From an uncultured Flavobacteriaceae bacterium (GTDB lineage Bacteria; Bacteroidota; Bacteroidia; Flavobacteriales; Flavobacteriaceae), in assembly GCA_905181615.1 (NCBI GenBank), contig CAJIYH010000001.1, positions 150,082 through 195,066 of the forward strand: a stretch of 44,985 bases of DNA. Direction: 5' to 3'. Each line of letters begins with the position of its first letter. Positions within the stretch are counted from its first letter, which is position 1. This document shows positions 9,372 to 18,539 of this stretch, piece by piece. The position numbers were made by a program, and so were the translations under genes. Below the pieces are notes generated by a model, which was not told the DNA's origin, did no database searches, and worked only from the letters and a program-made list of their open reading frames with translations.

Positions 9372-10115
9372 TTAAGGTTTCACAATTCGAATAGAATCAT
9401 TTATTATCATCGAAATTAGCTCTAGTTTCCCTTTTTTATAAAGGTCTGTAAGTTCATCAAGGGAACTGTTTTTTTGGGCTTTATAATTTTCATAATCCTG
9501 AAAAACCACCCCGTCTATTGTTCTGCGATTAACAACTGCTCTGAAACGAATACCTCCTCCATCACTATGGTATTGATATGCCAGATAGTCTAGTTTTTTA
9601 GTTTCCTTATCGATCCAATACCTAAAGTTGTCTTGATAGTCTACACCCCCATTTTCTGGAGTAAAGGTTACGTCTATTTTTTGGTATAATCGATTTTTTA
9701 TTTGTTCTGAGTTTAGTGCTGTTTTGACTGCCCCGGTATCTTTTATACTAAAAGGGAGCCTAAAGAAATATAAAACAGAGTTTACAGATTCAGAATAAAT
9801 AGATGCTAAAGAATCTGAAAGAATCACAGGCTCATTATTAAGGGTTCTGGAAAACCCATTTTTTGAATGCAAAACGTCAATTTGCTCTGGTGATTTTTTT
9901 TTACTCCTAGTATAGATTATTCCTTGCGCATCTTTATTTTGAGTATAGTTAAATTCACGAAAACTAAAGGCAACTTTTTTGTTGTTAAAATCATCCATTC
10001 GATGCGACTTAATGGAAGCATTAACCCAATCTTCAGCTGAAAGTATTTGATCTTTTTTACAGCTCCCAATACTTAAAACAACAAGAAGAAGCACAATATC
10101 TTTGAATGAATTCAT
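9372..10115 (-). CDS. Lipoprotein, DUF6503-like
   Basis: The in-frame ATG at 10115 starts a lipoprotein signal (MNSFKDIVLLLVVLSIGSC) and is a better start than the codon at 10139. The mature protein is about 228 residues, rich in beta-strand patterns, with conserved-looking segments SIKSHRMDDF at the N-terminus, FRYWIDKETKKLDYLAY and QDYENYK. Similar lipoproteins (DUF6503) are common in flavobacteria and resemble LolA/LppX-like open barrels. It overlaps or abuts the symporter stop, so it belongs to the LLM-SSS-lipoprotein-cupin operon. Function unknown. Confidence 0.72.
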   Translation of the reverse strand: MNSFKDIVLLLVVLSIGSCKKDQILSAEDWVNASIKSHRMDDFNNKKVAFSFREFNYTQNKDAQGIIYTRSKKKSPEQIDVLHSKNGFSRTLNNEPVILSDSLASIYSESVNSVLYFFRLPFSIKDTGAVKTALNSEQIKNRLYQKIDVTFTPENGGVDYQDNFRYWIDKETKKLDYLAYQYHSDGGGIRFRAVVNRRTIDGVVFQDYENYKAQKNSSLDELTDLYKKGKLELISMIINDSIRIVKP

Positions 10116-10125
10116 GGATTTGTTT

Positions 10126-11667
10126 CTAATGAAATACAAGGTGTAATATAAGTAAACTAATAATAAGCATGATTCCCCAAAATTTATGTTTAGAAGAAGC
10201 AGCCTTAAACAAGGAGCCTATAGAGACAAGTTGCGATTGGTTTCCTAATAAGGCAAAAAGCATTCCAGTAAAGATCACCCAAAACGCACGAATAAAATAG
10301 TTCATTTCCGGAAAAATTAGAAGAATTAATATGTTTATGGGGACAGTAATTATAAATGCAGCAAGGATTATTTTTGATTTAGGTTTTAAAATCAAAACAG
10401 CGCTACAAACTAATACAACAATTCCGCAGTTTATGAAATATCTAAGATTATTAAGGGTATGGGTAAATGCAGAACCTGGATTCTCGAATTTGAGGTAAAG
10501 CAAAATCATTCCCATCAACAAAGCTGTTCCCAGGCTCACAAGAATTGCTTTCCTACCAGCACTTATTTTTTGAGCATCGTTTGCTTTTGGATTTAAATAG
10601 GTGGCGTAAATATCTACAGACCATAGGGTAGCCAAAGAATTAAAGGTAGAGTCAACAGTACTCATTAAGGAGGCAAAAAGGCCACACAAAATAATCCCTT
10701 TTACACCAGCTGGAAGGTAGGTTTTAACTAAATAAGGAAAAGCTAAATCAGGTTCTCCTAGTGTGTCTCCAATAATCCCATAAAGTGCAATTCCTGGAAC
10801 AACAATAAGCACCGCCATCAAATATTTTATTAATCCACCAACCATTAATCCAGTTTGCGCATGAGCAATACTTTTTGCTGCAAGCGCGCGCTGTATTACA
10901 GTTTGATTAGCACACCAATAGTTAATGTTTAGAAAAAACAAACCAAAGAGATGCGTCCAAGGAAGAGTTTCGTGAGATGCAGGAAGGTGGAGGTGCATTT
11001 TCTCGGGAGTTTTAATGTACAGTTGCTCCCAGCCTCCGAGATGGTATACAGCAGTCAAACAGACTACTATTCCGCCGATTAATAGCACGCCAAACTGAAC
11101 AATATCAGTTCTAACGACTGCGCTAAGTCCACCAAAATAAGTATAGACCGCAGAAAAACCACCTAAAATTAAAATCAAAATTCCAATTCTAATAATTCTA
11201 TTTGTATGTATAAATTGTAGTTGTTCTCCAAAAACCATATCTGCGGCATAAGCTCCCCAAAACAGCGCAGATCCTAGGGTAATTGTTGCAAATAGACCAA
11301 TGTTCGCTATGGAATAAAATAACGCAACGCGAGCACCTAATTTTATTTTGATGTACTGGGTTATCGTTGTGATTTTTTCTTTTAGAAAAAGGGGAACAAA
11401 AACGAAGGTTCCGATTAAAATCCCTTGAACTGCATTAATTTCTAGATTTGCTTGAGCCAAGCCATACAAGTATGCCGATCCCATCATACCTAAAAACTGA
11501 TAGCCTTGAATGTTGGTTGCTATTGTTGAAACTGCAATAGAATACCAAGGGAGGTTTCTTGAACTTAGAAAATAATCGTCTGCTGTTGTGTCAGAATTTA
11601 TTTTCCCTTTTAATGCAATAAGAAGAATCATACCAAAATACGCAAGAACAATTATAAAGTCAATCAT
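10126..11667 (-). CDS. Sodium:solute symporter (SSS family, SGLT-like)
   Basis: A 513-residue transporter with about 13-14 membrane helices. The N-terminus has TTADDYFLSSRNLPWYSIAVS followed by ATNIQGYQFLG, and the middle has YTYFGGLSAVVRTD, all marks of SSS transporters of sugar or related organic solutes. The start lies three bases after the stop of the flavin monooxygenase gene, so translation is coupled. This symporter and the one at 5283-6944 belong to different SSS subgroups. The substrate is unknown, but partner genes point to an organic compound oxidised by the LLM enzyme. Confidence 0.88.
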   Translation of the reverse strand: MIDFIIVLAYFGMILLIALKGKINSDTTADDYFLSSRNLPWYSIAVSTIATNIQGYQFLGMMGSAYLYGLAQANLEINAVQGILIGTFVFVPLFLKEKITTITQYIKIKLGARVALFYSIANIGLFATITLGSALFWGAYAADMVFGEQLQFIHTNRIIRIGILILILGGFSAVYTYFGGLSAVVRTDIVQFGVLLIGGIVVCLTAVYHLGGWEQLYIKTPEKMHLHLPASHETLPWTHLFGLFFLNINYWCANQTVIQRALAAKSIAHAQTGLMVGGLIKYLMAVLIVVPGIALYGIIGDTLGEPDLAFPYLVKTYLPAGVKGIILCGLFASLMSTVDSTFNSLATLWSVDIYATYLNPKANDAQKISAGRKAILVSLGTALLMGMILLYLKFENPGSAFTHTLNNLRYFINCGIVVLVCSAVLILKPKSKIILAAFIITVPINILILLIFPEMNYFIRAFWVIFTGMLFALLGNQSQLVSIGSLFKAASSKHKFWGIMLIISLLILHLVFH

Positions 11668-11670
11668 AAA

Positions 11671-12828
11671 CTAGGTTCTAGGTCCTTTTTCTAAAGGCGT
11701 ATTAGGAGTTTCCATAGGAATTCTACCCAAAACCTCCGGAAGGGAAATCGTTTTTAATCTGGGCAATACAAGTTCTGCAAAATAGGCAGCTTCTTTTTTG
11801 TGCGGGTATCCTGACAAAATAAAAGAACGGATTCCCATTTTAATATAGCGTTGAATTTTATCATAAACCTGATCCGGGTTTCCAACAATTGCAGCTCCGC
11901 AACCTGATCTAGCTAAACCAATTCCGGTCCATAAATTTGACTCTACGAAATACTTTTCATCTGCAGATTCTCTAAGATCGGACTGCCTAGAAACTCCAAG
12001 AGACTTCGCATCTTGTGCACGGTCTTTGATTTCGTTACCCTTTTCTAGATCAAGGTTTGAGATTAAATATTGCGCATAGGCTTTTGCCTCTTCTTCTGTT
12101 TCTCGAACAATTACATGAACACGAAGGCCGAATTGAACTGTTCTTCCAAAATCAGCGGCTTTGTCTTTCATAGTACTCATTAGTCCTTGAAGCTTATCTT
12201 CTGTTTCGGGCCACATTAAATAAACATCGCAATGTTCTGCACAAAGGGCAACCCCATCAGGGGAATACCCGCCAAAGTACAAGAGAGGCCCTCCATTTTG
12301 TTGATATGGTTTTATCGGCGCAGCAGGAAGCTTTATATTATAGTACTTTCCTTGAAAATTTATTTCATTTTGCATCCATGCTTGTTTCAAAATTTCGATT
12401 ACTTCTCTAGAGCGAGCATAGCGCTCAGAAGAAGGAAGAACTGTGCCGGGCAAATCCGATGAAATAATATTAATGGTTAGTCGTCCTTTTAGAATATGAT
12501 CAAGAGTTGCTATTGCTCGAGCAAGCATTGGCGGATGAACTTCTCCGCATCTAATCGCCGTTAGCAAATTGATTTGTTTAGTTGAGGGGGCAATTGCAGA
12601 AGCAAAGGTCAAGGTGTCTTGTCCTACCTGGTAAGAAGAAGGGCATAAAATGTTTCGGAAACCAAAAGAGTCTGCTGCTCTAACAATTGCTGAAGTATTT
12701 TCCCAGCTGCTTTTAAATTCAGGGTTTCGATGTCCCAAAAAATCATCATCTCCATCGCACAGCGGTGCAAACCAAGAAATTTCGGCTCCTTCAAAAATAG
12801 GCTGCTTTGTGGGCTGTTTTTTTTTCAT
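11671..12828 (-). CDS. LLM-class flavin-dependent monooxygenase (SsuD-like)
   Basis: A 385-residue protein of the bacterial luciferase-like class. The N-terminal [13 protein letters not shown] strand, the segment [20 protein letters not shown] and the FMN-site stretch [12 protein letters not shown] fit the alkanesulfonate monooxygenase branch. Later [20 protein letters not shown] and the C-terminal [15 protein letters not shown] helix are typical. Such enzymes use reduced FMN from a separate reductase to oxidise sulfonates or other small organics in the cytoplasm. It leads a four-gene unit with a symporter, a lipoprotein and a cupin. No ABC sulfonate transporter is nearby, so the substrate remains open. 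Confidence 0.85.
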   Translation of the reverse strand: MKKKQPTKQPIFEGAEISWFAPLCDGDDDFLGHRNPEFKSSWENTSAIVRAADSFGFRNILCPSSYQVGQDTLTFASAIAPSTKQINLLTAIRCGEVHPPMLARAIATLDHILKGRLTINIISSDLPGTVLPSSERYARSREVIEILKQAWMQNEINFQGKYYNIKLPAAPIKPYQQNGGPLLYFGGYSPDGVALCAEHCDVYLMWPETEDKLQGLMSTMKDKAADFGRTVQFGLRVHVIVRETEEEAKAYAQYLISNLDLEKGNEIKDRAQDAKSLGVSRQSDLRESADEKYFVESNLWTGIGLARSGCGAAIVGNPDQVYDKIQRYIKMGIRSFILSGYPHKKEAAYFAELVLPRLKTISLPEVLGRIPMETPNTPLEKGPRT

Positions 12829-12909
12829 TCAAGATAATCCGTAACAAGATTAACAAGAATAATTTATCTAAACAAAATTTTGAGCACAATCTAAAGTCAA
12901 CGAAAGCGA

Positions 12910-13107
12910 TTATTTTTTTTCATAAAGAAAAACATCTTCAATTTTGAGTTCAAATAGTTGTGCAATTAATAAAGAAGTCGGTAAACTTGGATCAAACTTT
13001 TCCTTCTCAATTGCATTTATAGTCTGCCTAGAAACTCCTATGATCGAGGCAAGCTCTTCTTGAGTTAATTTTTTTTCAGCTCGTAACACTTTCAATCGAT
13101 TTTTCAT
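12910..13107 (-). CDS. XRE-family HTH regulator (YozG-like)
   Basis: A 65-residue protein made of one helix-turn-helix domain: KNRLKVLRAEKKLTQEELAS, then GVSRQTINAIEKEKFDPSL as recognition helix and turn. It matches the short Cro/CI-like regulators that pair with a small membrane protein. The ATG overlaps the stop of the preceding membrane gene remnant (13104-13320), an ATGA overlap that marks the usual two-gene unit. It may control its own operon through inverted repeats at 13333-13384. Confidence 0.9.
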   Translation of the reverse strand: MKNRLKVLRAEKKLTQEELASIIGVSRQTINAIEKEKFDPSLPTSLLIAQLFELKIEDVFLYEKK

Positions 13108-13320
13108 TTGTACTTTCTATTATTAATCAACAAAGCCAACCAATACAGAAGGCCAATAAAAATAATCAAAACACTAATTTATGCATCCATAGGTATTATA
13201 TCTTTTTGATCCAGTAAGGAGAACGAAAGCCCTAATATAACAGTTAAACCTAGAGTAAGGCCTAAAGATTCTAGTTGAATTTTCTTTTGGAGTTCATCCA
13301 AGTTGTTTTGTGTTTTTCAT
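13104..13320 (-). pseudogene. Broken small membrane protein, partner of the XRE regulator
   Basis: On the minus strand a short start (ATG at 13320, MKNTKQL) is followed by a frame change into NLDELQKKIQLESLGLTLG and a hydrophobic stretch, then an in-frame TAA at 13179-13181, then a second hydrophobic helix (ISVLIIFIGLLYWLALLINN) ending at a TGA that overlaps the XRE start. Two membrane helices directly before a YozG-like regulator is the normal layout of such units. One frameshift and one nonsense codon indicate decay. A sequencing error could explain one change but hardly both. Confidence 0.6.
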
Positions 13321-13332
13321 ATTAAGTTAAGT

Positions 13333-13384
13333 TTACATTATGTAACGTTTACTTTACAAGTATACATTTTAAAGCAAAGTAAAC
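13333..13384. promoter_or_regulatory. Inverted repeats upstream of the XRE unit (possible operator)
   Basis: Two symmetric elements lie just upstream of the regulator unit. TTACATTATGTAA (13333-13345) is palindromic, and GTTTACTTT (13347-13355) pairs with AAAGTAAAC (13376-13384) across 20 bases. Their place between the decayed membrane gene start and the divergent galE side fits an operator for the small XRE protein. Role inferred from symmetry and position only. Confidence 0.4.
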
Positions 13385-13416
13385 AAGACTTTACATCTAA
13401 AAAAAACAAAAGAAAA

Positions 13417-13440
13417 AACCCTTCAAAATTTTGAAGGGTT
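13417..13440. terminator. Perfect 24-base palindrome, terminator-like
   Basis: The arm AACCCTTCAAAA is followed immediately by its exact complement, preceded by an A-run and followed by a T-rich stretch, so it could stop transcription in both directions. It sits in the 359-base divergent spacer between the XRE unit and galE, where no gene end is visible. The rest of the spacer (13441-13679) holds no gene I can support. It may end a lost gene, a small RNA, or a galE leader. Confidence 0.55.
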
Positions 13441-13679
13441 TTAAGGTTTTAGTGTAATATAGCGGAAAGCTAAGCTTGCAGTTAAAATATTAATCTTTTA
13501 CAAATGTAATATATTTTCTTTAGAATTCTTGGTAAAATCCTTAATTTCATCAGGTTTTATTGTTAGGAACCATTGAAAAAGAGAGAAAACGAAAACAACA
13601 CACATTAAACCATATATTTAAAGAGCAGTCAGATTAGTATATTTTAATTTTAATTGAGTAATTTCAATCAGACAAAAAA

Positions 13680-14708
13680 ATGGAAGAAAAAATAATTGTA
13701 ACGGGAGGATGTGGTTATATTGGATCTCATACGGTTATTGAATTGATTGAAAACAAACATCAAGTTCTTATTCTAGATAATTTATCAAATTCCTCGGAAG
13801 ATTCTTTAGATAAAATAGAAAAAATCACAGGAATACGTCCAGGTTTTATCAAACTCGATTTGACTGATTTAGAACAAACTCTAGCTGTTTTTCAAAAACA
13901 AAAAGGCGCTAAAGCGGTTATTCATTTTGCAGCTCATAAAGCAGTAGGCGAGTCTGTTTCAGATCCTTTAAAATATTATCAAAACAACTTATATACTTTG
14001 ATAAACACTTTAAAGGCTCAGCGAGAAAGCGGAATTAATAATTTTATTTTTTCTTCATCAGCTACTGTATACGGTGCCCCAGATCAATTACCTGTTACAG
14101 AGAAAAGCAAACTTAAACGCTCTTCCTCTCCTTATGGAAACACAAAAAAAGTTGGTGAGGAAATCCTCGAAGACCTCAGTTTATCTGACCCTAGCTTTTC
14201 GGCAATATCCTTAAGATATTTTAATCCAATTGGTGCTCACTCTTCTGGATTTATAGGAGAAATCCCTACAGGGATTCCAAACAACCTGATGCCATTTATT
14301 ACACAAACGGCTGCAGGTATTCAAGAGCAACTCTTGGTTTTTGGAAGTGACTACCCAACTACAGACGGAACTGCAATTCGGGATTATATTCATGTTGTTG
14401 ATTTGGCACAAGCACATCTAATTGCTTTAAATCGTTTGCTAGGAAAAAAGCAAGAAAGTAACCTTGAAGTTTTTAACTTAGGAACTGAAAAAGGACATTC
14501 TGTTCTTGAGCTTATTCATTCATTTGAAGCTATTTCTAAAATTCAATTAAATTACAAGCTTGTCGACAGAAGGGCAGGAGACATTGCATCTCTTTATGCC
14601 TCTACTCAACATACAGAATCCACCTTGGGATGGAAAGCTAATCATGGGATTGACGAGATGATGCAATCGGCATGGGAATGGGAACAGTATTATAGGGGCA
14701 AGAAATAA
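13680..14708 (+). CDS. galE: UDP-glucose 4-epimerase
   Basis: A 342-residue extended short-chain dehydrogenase of normal GalE length. NAD binding is shown by GGCGYIG at residues 9-15, the catalytic pair is Y152 and K156 in YGNTK, and a serine lies in SSSATVYGAP at about residue 127. The later stretch SSPYGNTKKVGEE and the RYFNPIGAHSSGFIGE segment are typical of GalE. It interconverts UDP-glucose and UDP-galactose in the cytoplasm for polysaccharide synthesis. A 39-base gap separates it from glpD, so the two may share a transcript. Confidence 0.95.
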   Translation: MEEKIIVTGGCGYIGSHTVIELIENKHQVLILDNLSNSSEDSLDKIEKITGIRPGFIKLDLTDLEQTLAVFQKQKGAKAVIHFAAHKAVGESVSDPLKYYQNNLYTLINTLKAQRESGINNFIFSSSATVYGAPDQLPVTEKSKLKRSSSPYGNTKKVGEEILEDLSLSDPSFSAISLRYFNPIGAHSSGFIGEIPTGIPNNLMPFITQTAAGIQEQLLVFGSDYPTTDGTAIRDYIHVVDLAQAHLIALNRLLGKKQESNLEVFNLGTEKGHSVLELIHSFEAISKIQLNYKLVDRRAGDIASLYASTQHTESTLGWKANHGIDEMMQSAWEWEQYYRGKK

Positions 14709-14747
14709 GTAATCAATAAAACAGTCAAGAATTATCAAGCATCATAA

Positions 14748-16439
14748 ATGATAGAGGAAACTCAAAATACTGCATCAAGTTTTTCGGTTTTAGACCGTGA
14801 AAAGCAACTCAATTCAATTCAAACATCAATCTTTGATTTAGTTATAATCGGAGGAGGAGTTACAGGTGCAGGAATTGCCTTAGACGCTTCTTCGAGAGGG
14901 TTGAAGGTTTGCTTGATTGAAAAAAACGATTTTGCTTCAGGTACAAGTAATAAATCAACCAAACTAATTCACGGAGGACTTCGTTATTTAAAACAATTCG
15001 AAATAAGTTTGGTAAGAGAATCGGGATCAGAACGCGCAATTGTTCATGACTTAGCTCCTCATCTAGTGGTTCCTGAAAAAATGCTTTTACCTCTTATTAA
15101 AGGAGGAACTTACGGCAAATGGATGACATCAGTAGGATTAATGGTTTATGATTTTTTAGCGAATGTAACAGGTAGTGACCGTCGCAGAATGCTCACCAAA
15201 AAACAAACCCTAGCAAAAGAGCCTCTTTTAGATAAAAGCACAATTATAGGAGGTGGTTATTATGCCGAATATAGAACTGATGACGGTAGATTAACTTTGG
15301 AGATTCTTAAAAAAGCAAATGAATATGGCGCTGCGATAATCAATTATTGTGAGATGAAATCGTTTGTTTATGATTCTGATTCCAAGATAGACTTTATCAA
15401 TTGTGTTGACAATAATACGGGCAAAAACTTCAAGATTAAAGGAAACTCCTATGTGTCTGCAACAGGCCCTTGGGTCGACTTGGTACGTAAAAAAGATAAT
15501 TCTATTAACGACAAATATTTACACCTAACTAAAGGCACCCACATTGTTTTTCCACACAAAAAACTACCTCTTAAGCAATCGCTATATTTCGATGTTGAGG
15601 ATGGACGTATGATTTTTGCAATTCCACGAGGGCGAACAACTTATGTAGGCACTACGGACACCAATTATTATGGAACACTGGACCGTGTTGTTGCAACTAA
15701 AGAAGATGCAGCATATTTATTAAAAGCACTAAACCATACGTTCAAAGGTTTGGATTTAAAGATTGACGATATTGAATCTAACTGGACTGGTTTACGTCCG
15801 TTGATTCATGAGGTAGATAAAGATCCTTCGGAGCTGTCTAGAAAAGACGAACTTTTTATTTCAGACAGCGGCCTGATTTCTATTGCTGGCGGAAAACTTA
15901 CCGGGTACAGAAAAATGGCTAATCGAGTAATCGATGCTGTTTTAAAACAAGTTTCGCCTGAAGTTAAAAACACTCTTAAACGATCCTCTACTAGAAAAAT
16001 ATCATTAGTAAGTCCCGCTTTAAAAACAGATCGAGAAGTAAATATTTATCAAGATCAACTAACAAAAACCCTTAAATCTCTAGGGGTTAATGAACACTTT
16101 TTTACTACATACTTATGCACAACTTACGGTAGAAATTCAGATTTAATTTTAGAAAAAATCTCCTCTTTTGAAGGAGAAACCTTTCCCGAAAAGTTAATTC
16201 GTTCAGAGTTATGGTATTGTATTAATCATGAAATGACGAATAGTCTTGCAGACTTTTTTGTGCGAAGAACAGCACGCTTATATTTTGATATTGGCAGTGT
16301 TTATGAATTTTTTGAGCTTATTCTTAAAGACTGTATTGAATATTTAGGATGGGATAATAACCGGGTTATCCTTGAAAGAAAAATTATGAATGAACTACTA
16401 CGAGACGCTACCCAATATTATGATAAGGAATTTGAATAG
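14748..16439 (+). CDS. glpD: Glycerol-3-phosphate dehydrogenase (FAD, aerobic type)
   Basis: A 563-residue flavoprotein. The FAD motif GGGVTGAG is at residues 35-42, followed by SRGLKVCLIEKNDFASGTSN and HGGLRYL, hallmarks of GlpD/GlpA. The substrate domain carries GRTTYVGTTDTNY and WTGLRPLIHE, and a C-terminal helical domain (residues about 420-560) is the DAO_C type. It oxidises glycerol-3-phosphate to dihydroxyacetone phosphate at the membrane and passes electrons to quinone. No glycerol kinase or facilitator gene is adjacent. It follows galE on the same strand. Confidence 0.95.
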   Translation: MIEETQNTASSFSVLDREKQLNSIQTSIFDLVIIGGGVTGAGIALDASSRGLKVCLIEKNDFASGTSNKSTKLIHGGLRYLKQFEISLVRESGSERAIVHDLAPHLVVPEKMLLPLIKGGTYGKWMTSVGLMVYDFLANVTGSDRRRMLTKKQTLAKEPLLDKSTIIGGGYYAEYRTDDGRLTLEILKKANEYGAAIINYCEMKSFVYDSDSKIDFINCVDNNTGKNFKIKGNSYVSATGPWVDLVRKKDNSINDKYLHLTKGTHIVFPHKKLPLKQSLYFDVEDGRMIFAIPRGRTTYVGTTDTNYYGTLDRVVATKEDAAYLLKALNHTFKGLDLKIDDIESNWTGLRPLIHEVDKDPSELSRKDELFISDSGLISIAGGKLTGYRKMANRVIDAVLKQVSPEVKNTLKRSSTRKISLVSPALKTDREVNIYQDQLTKTLKSLGVNEHFFTTYLCTTYGRNSDLILEKISSFEGETFPEKLIRSELWYCINHEMTNSLADFFVRRTARLYFDIGSVYEFFELILKDCIEYLGWDNNRVILERKIMNELLRDATQYYDKEFE

Positions 16440-16492
16440 CCCCAAAATTTTGATTTTGTAGCTTTACATAAAATAAGCAAACCCTACAGATT

Positions 16493-16984
16493 ATGAAAAA
16501 GGCACTCTTAGTATTAATATTCTTAGCTTCTCTTACTTCTTTTGCTCAAGAAGCAACTACTTATTATTTAGTGAGACATGCTGAGAAAGACAGAACAGAC
16601 AAGACCAACTCAAACCCTGAGTTAACCCAAAAGGGAATGCAACGTGCAGTTCAATGGAGTCAGGCCTTTGAATACGTAGATTTCGATGCGGTATATTCTA
16701 CTAACTATAAGAGAACGGTGTCAACTGCAAAACCAACAGCTGTTACAAAAAATTTAGAAGTACAATTCTACAACCCAAGGGAACCATACTCTGTTGATTT
16801 TAGAAAGGCAACTTCAGGAAAAACTGTTTTGATTGTAGGGCATTCTGACACAACACCCCAATTTGTAAATGCAATAATAGGAGAAAAAAAGTATCCCCAA
16901 ATTCAAGACGACAACAATTCTAATTTATATGTGGTAACCCTAGTTAATAATGCAATCACATCAATTGTATTGAAGATTGATTAA
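16493..16984 (+). CDS. Secreted histidine phosphatase (phosphoglycerate mutase-like)
   Basis: A 163-residue protein with a signal peptide (residues 1-19, ending SFAQ) and the branch-1 histidine phosphatase motif RHAEK at residues 28-32, where H29 is the phosphorylated residue. A second core histidine appears in VGHSDTTP. It is a short SixA-sized domain sent to the periplasm, so a phosphoester or polyphosphate substrate outside the cytoplasm is likely. It stands at the edge between ordinary chromosome and the accessory array that begins right after it. Confidence 0.88.
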   Translation: MKKALLVLIFLASLTSFAQEATTYYLVRHAEKDRTDKTNSNPELTQKGMQRAVQWSQAFEYVDFDAVYSTNYKRTVSTAKPTAVTKNLEVQFYNPREPYSVDFRKATSGKTVLIVGHSDTTPQFVNAIIGEKKYPQIQDDNNSNLYVVTLVNNAITSIVLKID

Positions 16985-17043
16985 TTTTTTCAAAGATTTT
17001 AAAACTGAGGCCAGTAAGGTTTTAAAAAGTGGTAAAAAAAGAT

Positions 17044-17065
17044 AAGAGGTCAAAAATGACCTCTT
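17044..17065 (-). terminator. Strong hairpin terminator for the minus-strand array
   Basis: Arms AAGAGGTCA (17044-17052) and TGACCTCTT (17057-17065) pair perfectly over a four-base loop. On the minus strand the hairpin is followed by a run of seven T. It closes the first unit of the accessory array (17229-18467). On the plus strand no T-run follows, so it is not a good terminator for 16493-16984. Confidence 0.8.
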
Positions 17066-17070
17066 GTCTA

Positions 17071-17160
17071 TGATGGCTCCCTCTATTATTCAAAGTTGCA
17101 GCATAATTTCTTCTATTAACGATCTATTCGCGTTGGACAACATCTAATTCCTTTCCTCAA
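17071..17160 (-). repeat. Shared 3' tail, copy 1 (diverged)
   Basis: Read on the minus strand, this segment matches the tails at 18.7, 19.4, 20.8 and 22.6 kb: a decayed VVQ-R-E stretch, then AATAGAAGAAATTATGCTGC and AACTTTGAATAATAGAGGGA. It stands after the stop of the GH71/99-like gene. It is the most diverged copy and has a different terminator hairpin (17044-17065). The 244-base gap 16985-17228 contains only this tail and that terminator. Confidence 0.65.
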
Positions 17161-17228
17161 TAATAATTGAATTATATAACACTCAATTCAATTTGTCAAA
17201 GGTTATTATTAATCTGGAGTGTTTATTA

Positions 17229-18467
17229 TTAAATACTGTTTAATAATTCTTGTGCTTCACCTATTTGTAATGATATCAAATAATAAAATACTTGGTCTAA
17301 TTTTTTGTTTATCAATTCATTATTTTGATATTCCTTTCTTTTATTATATAAATCTACAGCTAAGGTTAATTCTTGTTCTCTGTAACTTACACCTAAGAAT
17401 TCTTGTATTTGTTCTAATCTTGAATAACCAAATTCTCTTGTAGGCTCAATTATAGTTCCTTCTCCAAAATCATTCCAAGTGATAATTTGAATTATATCTG
17501 TATTTGCAGACCTGTGTAATGTTTGAATTAAGAGTTGTTCATTCAAGCTACTATAAGTAGTATAACCATCTCCCCAACCACCTTCTTGATAAAAATCTTT
17601 GAATTCAGGCATAGCTCCGCCTATTGTAATTGGGTATTGCTCCATATGTTGATAGAAATTATCATTAACTGTTTCACTGACCCAAGTAAATTCTCCTGAA
17701 ACAGAGGTGGATAAATTATAATTGTTTTTTGTAAAAGGTAAGGTGAAGAAATTTATTTCTGGAACATTAGAAAATATTGAATTCCATTCAGTGTCAGTGA
17801 AAATGGCTTGTGGTCCAAAGTTTAGAAGTAATGGCTTATCGTTAAGTCTAAAGTAATTATCTTCTAAAAAAAAATTATTGTTAATATAATCAATTACCCT
17901 TCTGCCCTCTGTTACTTTATCCGAAATTATTCCTAGAACGTAAGCGTTTTTAAGTGACCTATCTTCATAAACTAACGAGAACTTCAATCCAGCTTTTTTT
18001 AGCCAAGGAATTATTGCTAATGTGTGGTTATGAAGTAAACTCCAATCATAGACTTCGGTTACTCCTGCATAATCAATAAATATTCCATCTAATCCTGTTA
18101 GTTTCATGCATACAACAGCATATTCTAAATAGTCATTTTCTCCATTGTCATAAGGGCCTATCAATGGATAAAAGTGAGATGCAATTTCTCTTTCTCCATT
18201 TTGATTAATATTCTCTGGATTTTGATTACCCATAGTCCAATGACTGCCCCAATTTCCAAACTGTGTATTTGGGTATTCTGCGTATTGAGGACTTTCAAAC
18301 CAAGGCATATAATGTGCAAAAATCGGAATTGATTTAGTTTTCTGTACGCCCACCGCAGTGAATTCAGTGACGTTAAATGACTCTTCTGTTTCCAAATACT
18401 TTACGTCATTATCATTACAAGATAGAAATAGACTTCCCAACAAAAGAAATGAAATAATTATTCTCAT
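17229..18467 (-). CDS. GH71/99-like glycoside hydrolase lipoprotein
   Basis: A 412-residue lipoprotein (lipobox LFLSC, residues 13-17). The N-terminal IPIFAHYMPWFESP, the middle DGIFIDYAGVTEVYDW and the C-terminal IITWNDFGEGTIIEPT are the recognisable parts of the GH71/GH99/WbsX-like TIM-barrel group, which includes endo-alpha-mannosidases and alpha-glucanases. The WND-GEGT-EP motif sits at the catalytic face in that group. It is probably surface-anchored and acts on a polysaccharide. No SusCD pair is nearby, which is unusual for this phylum. It is the first gene of the shared-tail array. Confidence 0.78.
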   Translation of the reverse strand: MRIIISFLLLGSLFLSCNDNDVKYLETEESFNVTEFTAVGVQKTKSIPIFAHYMPWFESPQYAEYPNTQFGNWGSHWTMGNQNPENINQNGEREIASHFYPLIGPYDNGENDYLEYAVVCMKLTGLDGIFIDYAGVTEVYDWSLLHNHTLAIIPWLKKAGLKFSLVYEDRSLKNAYVLGIISDKVTEGRRVIDYINNNFFLEDNYFRLNDKPLLLNFGPQAIFTDTEWNSIFSNVPEINFFTLPFTKNNYNLSTSVSGEFTWVSETVNDNFYQHMEQYPITIGGAMPEFKDFYQEGGWGDGYTTYSSLNEQLLIQTLHRSANTDIIQIITWNDFGEGTIIEPTREFGYSRLEQIQEFLGVSYREQELTLAVDLYNKRKEYQNNELINKKLDQVFYYLISLQIGEAQELLNSI

Positions 18468-18539
18468 TTGTATAATTCTAATTGGCTATTTCTGGTTATA
18501 GGGAGAATAAACCTCCTAATTTATAGGTATCTTTTACCA

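Noticed and set aside
13321-13679. Small gene between the XRE unit and galE
   Set aside because: No frame of reasonable length with a start exists in this AT-rich spacer; only inverted repeats and a terminator-like palindrome are visible.
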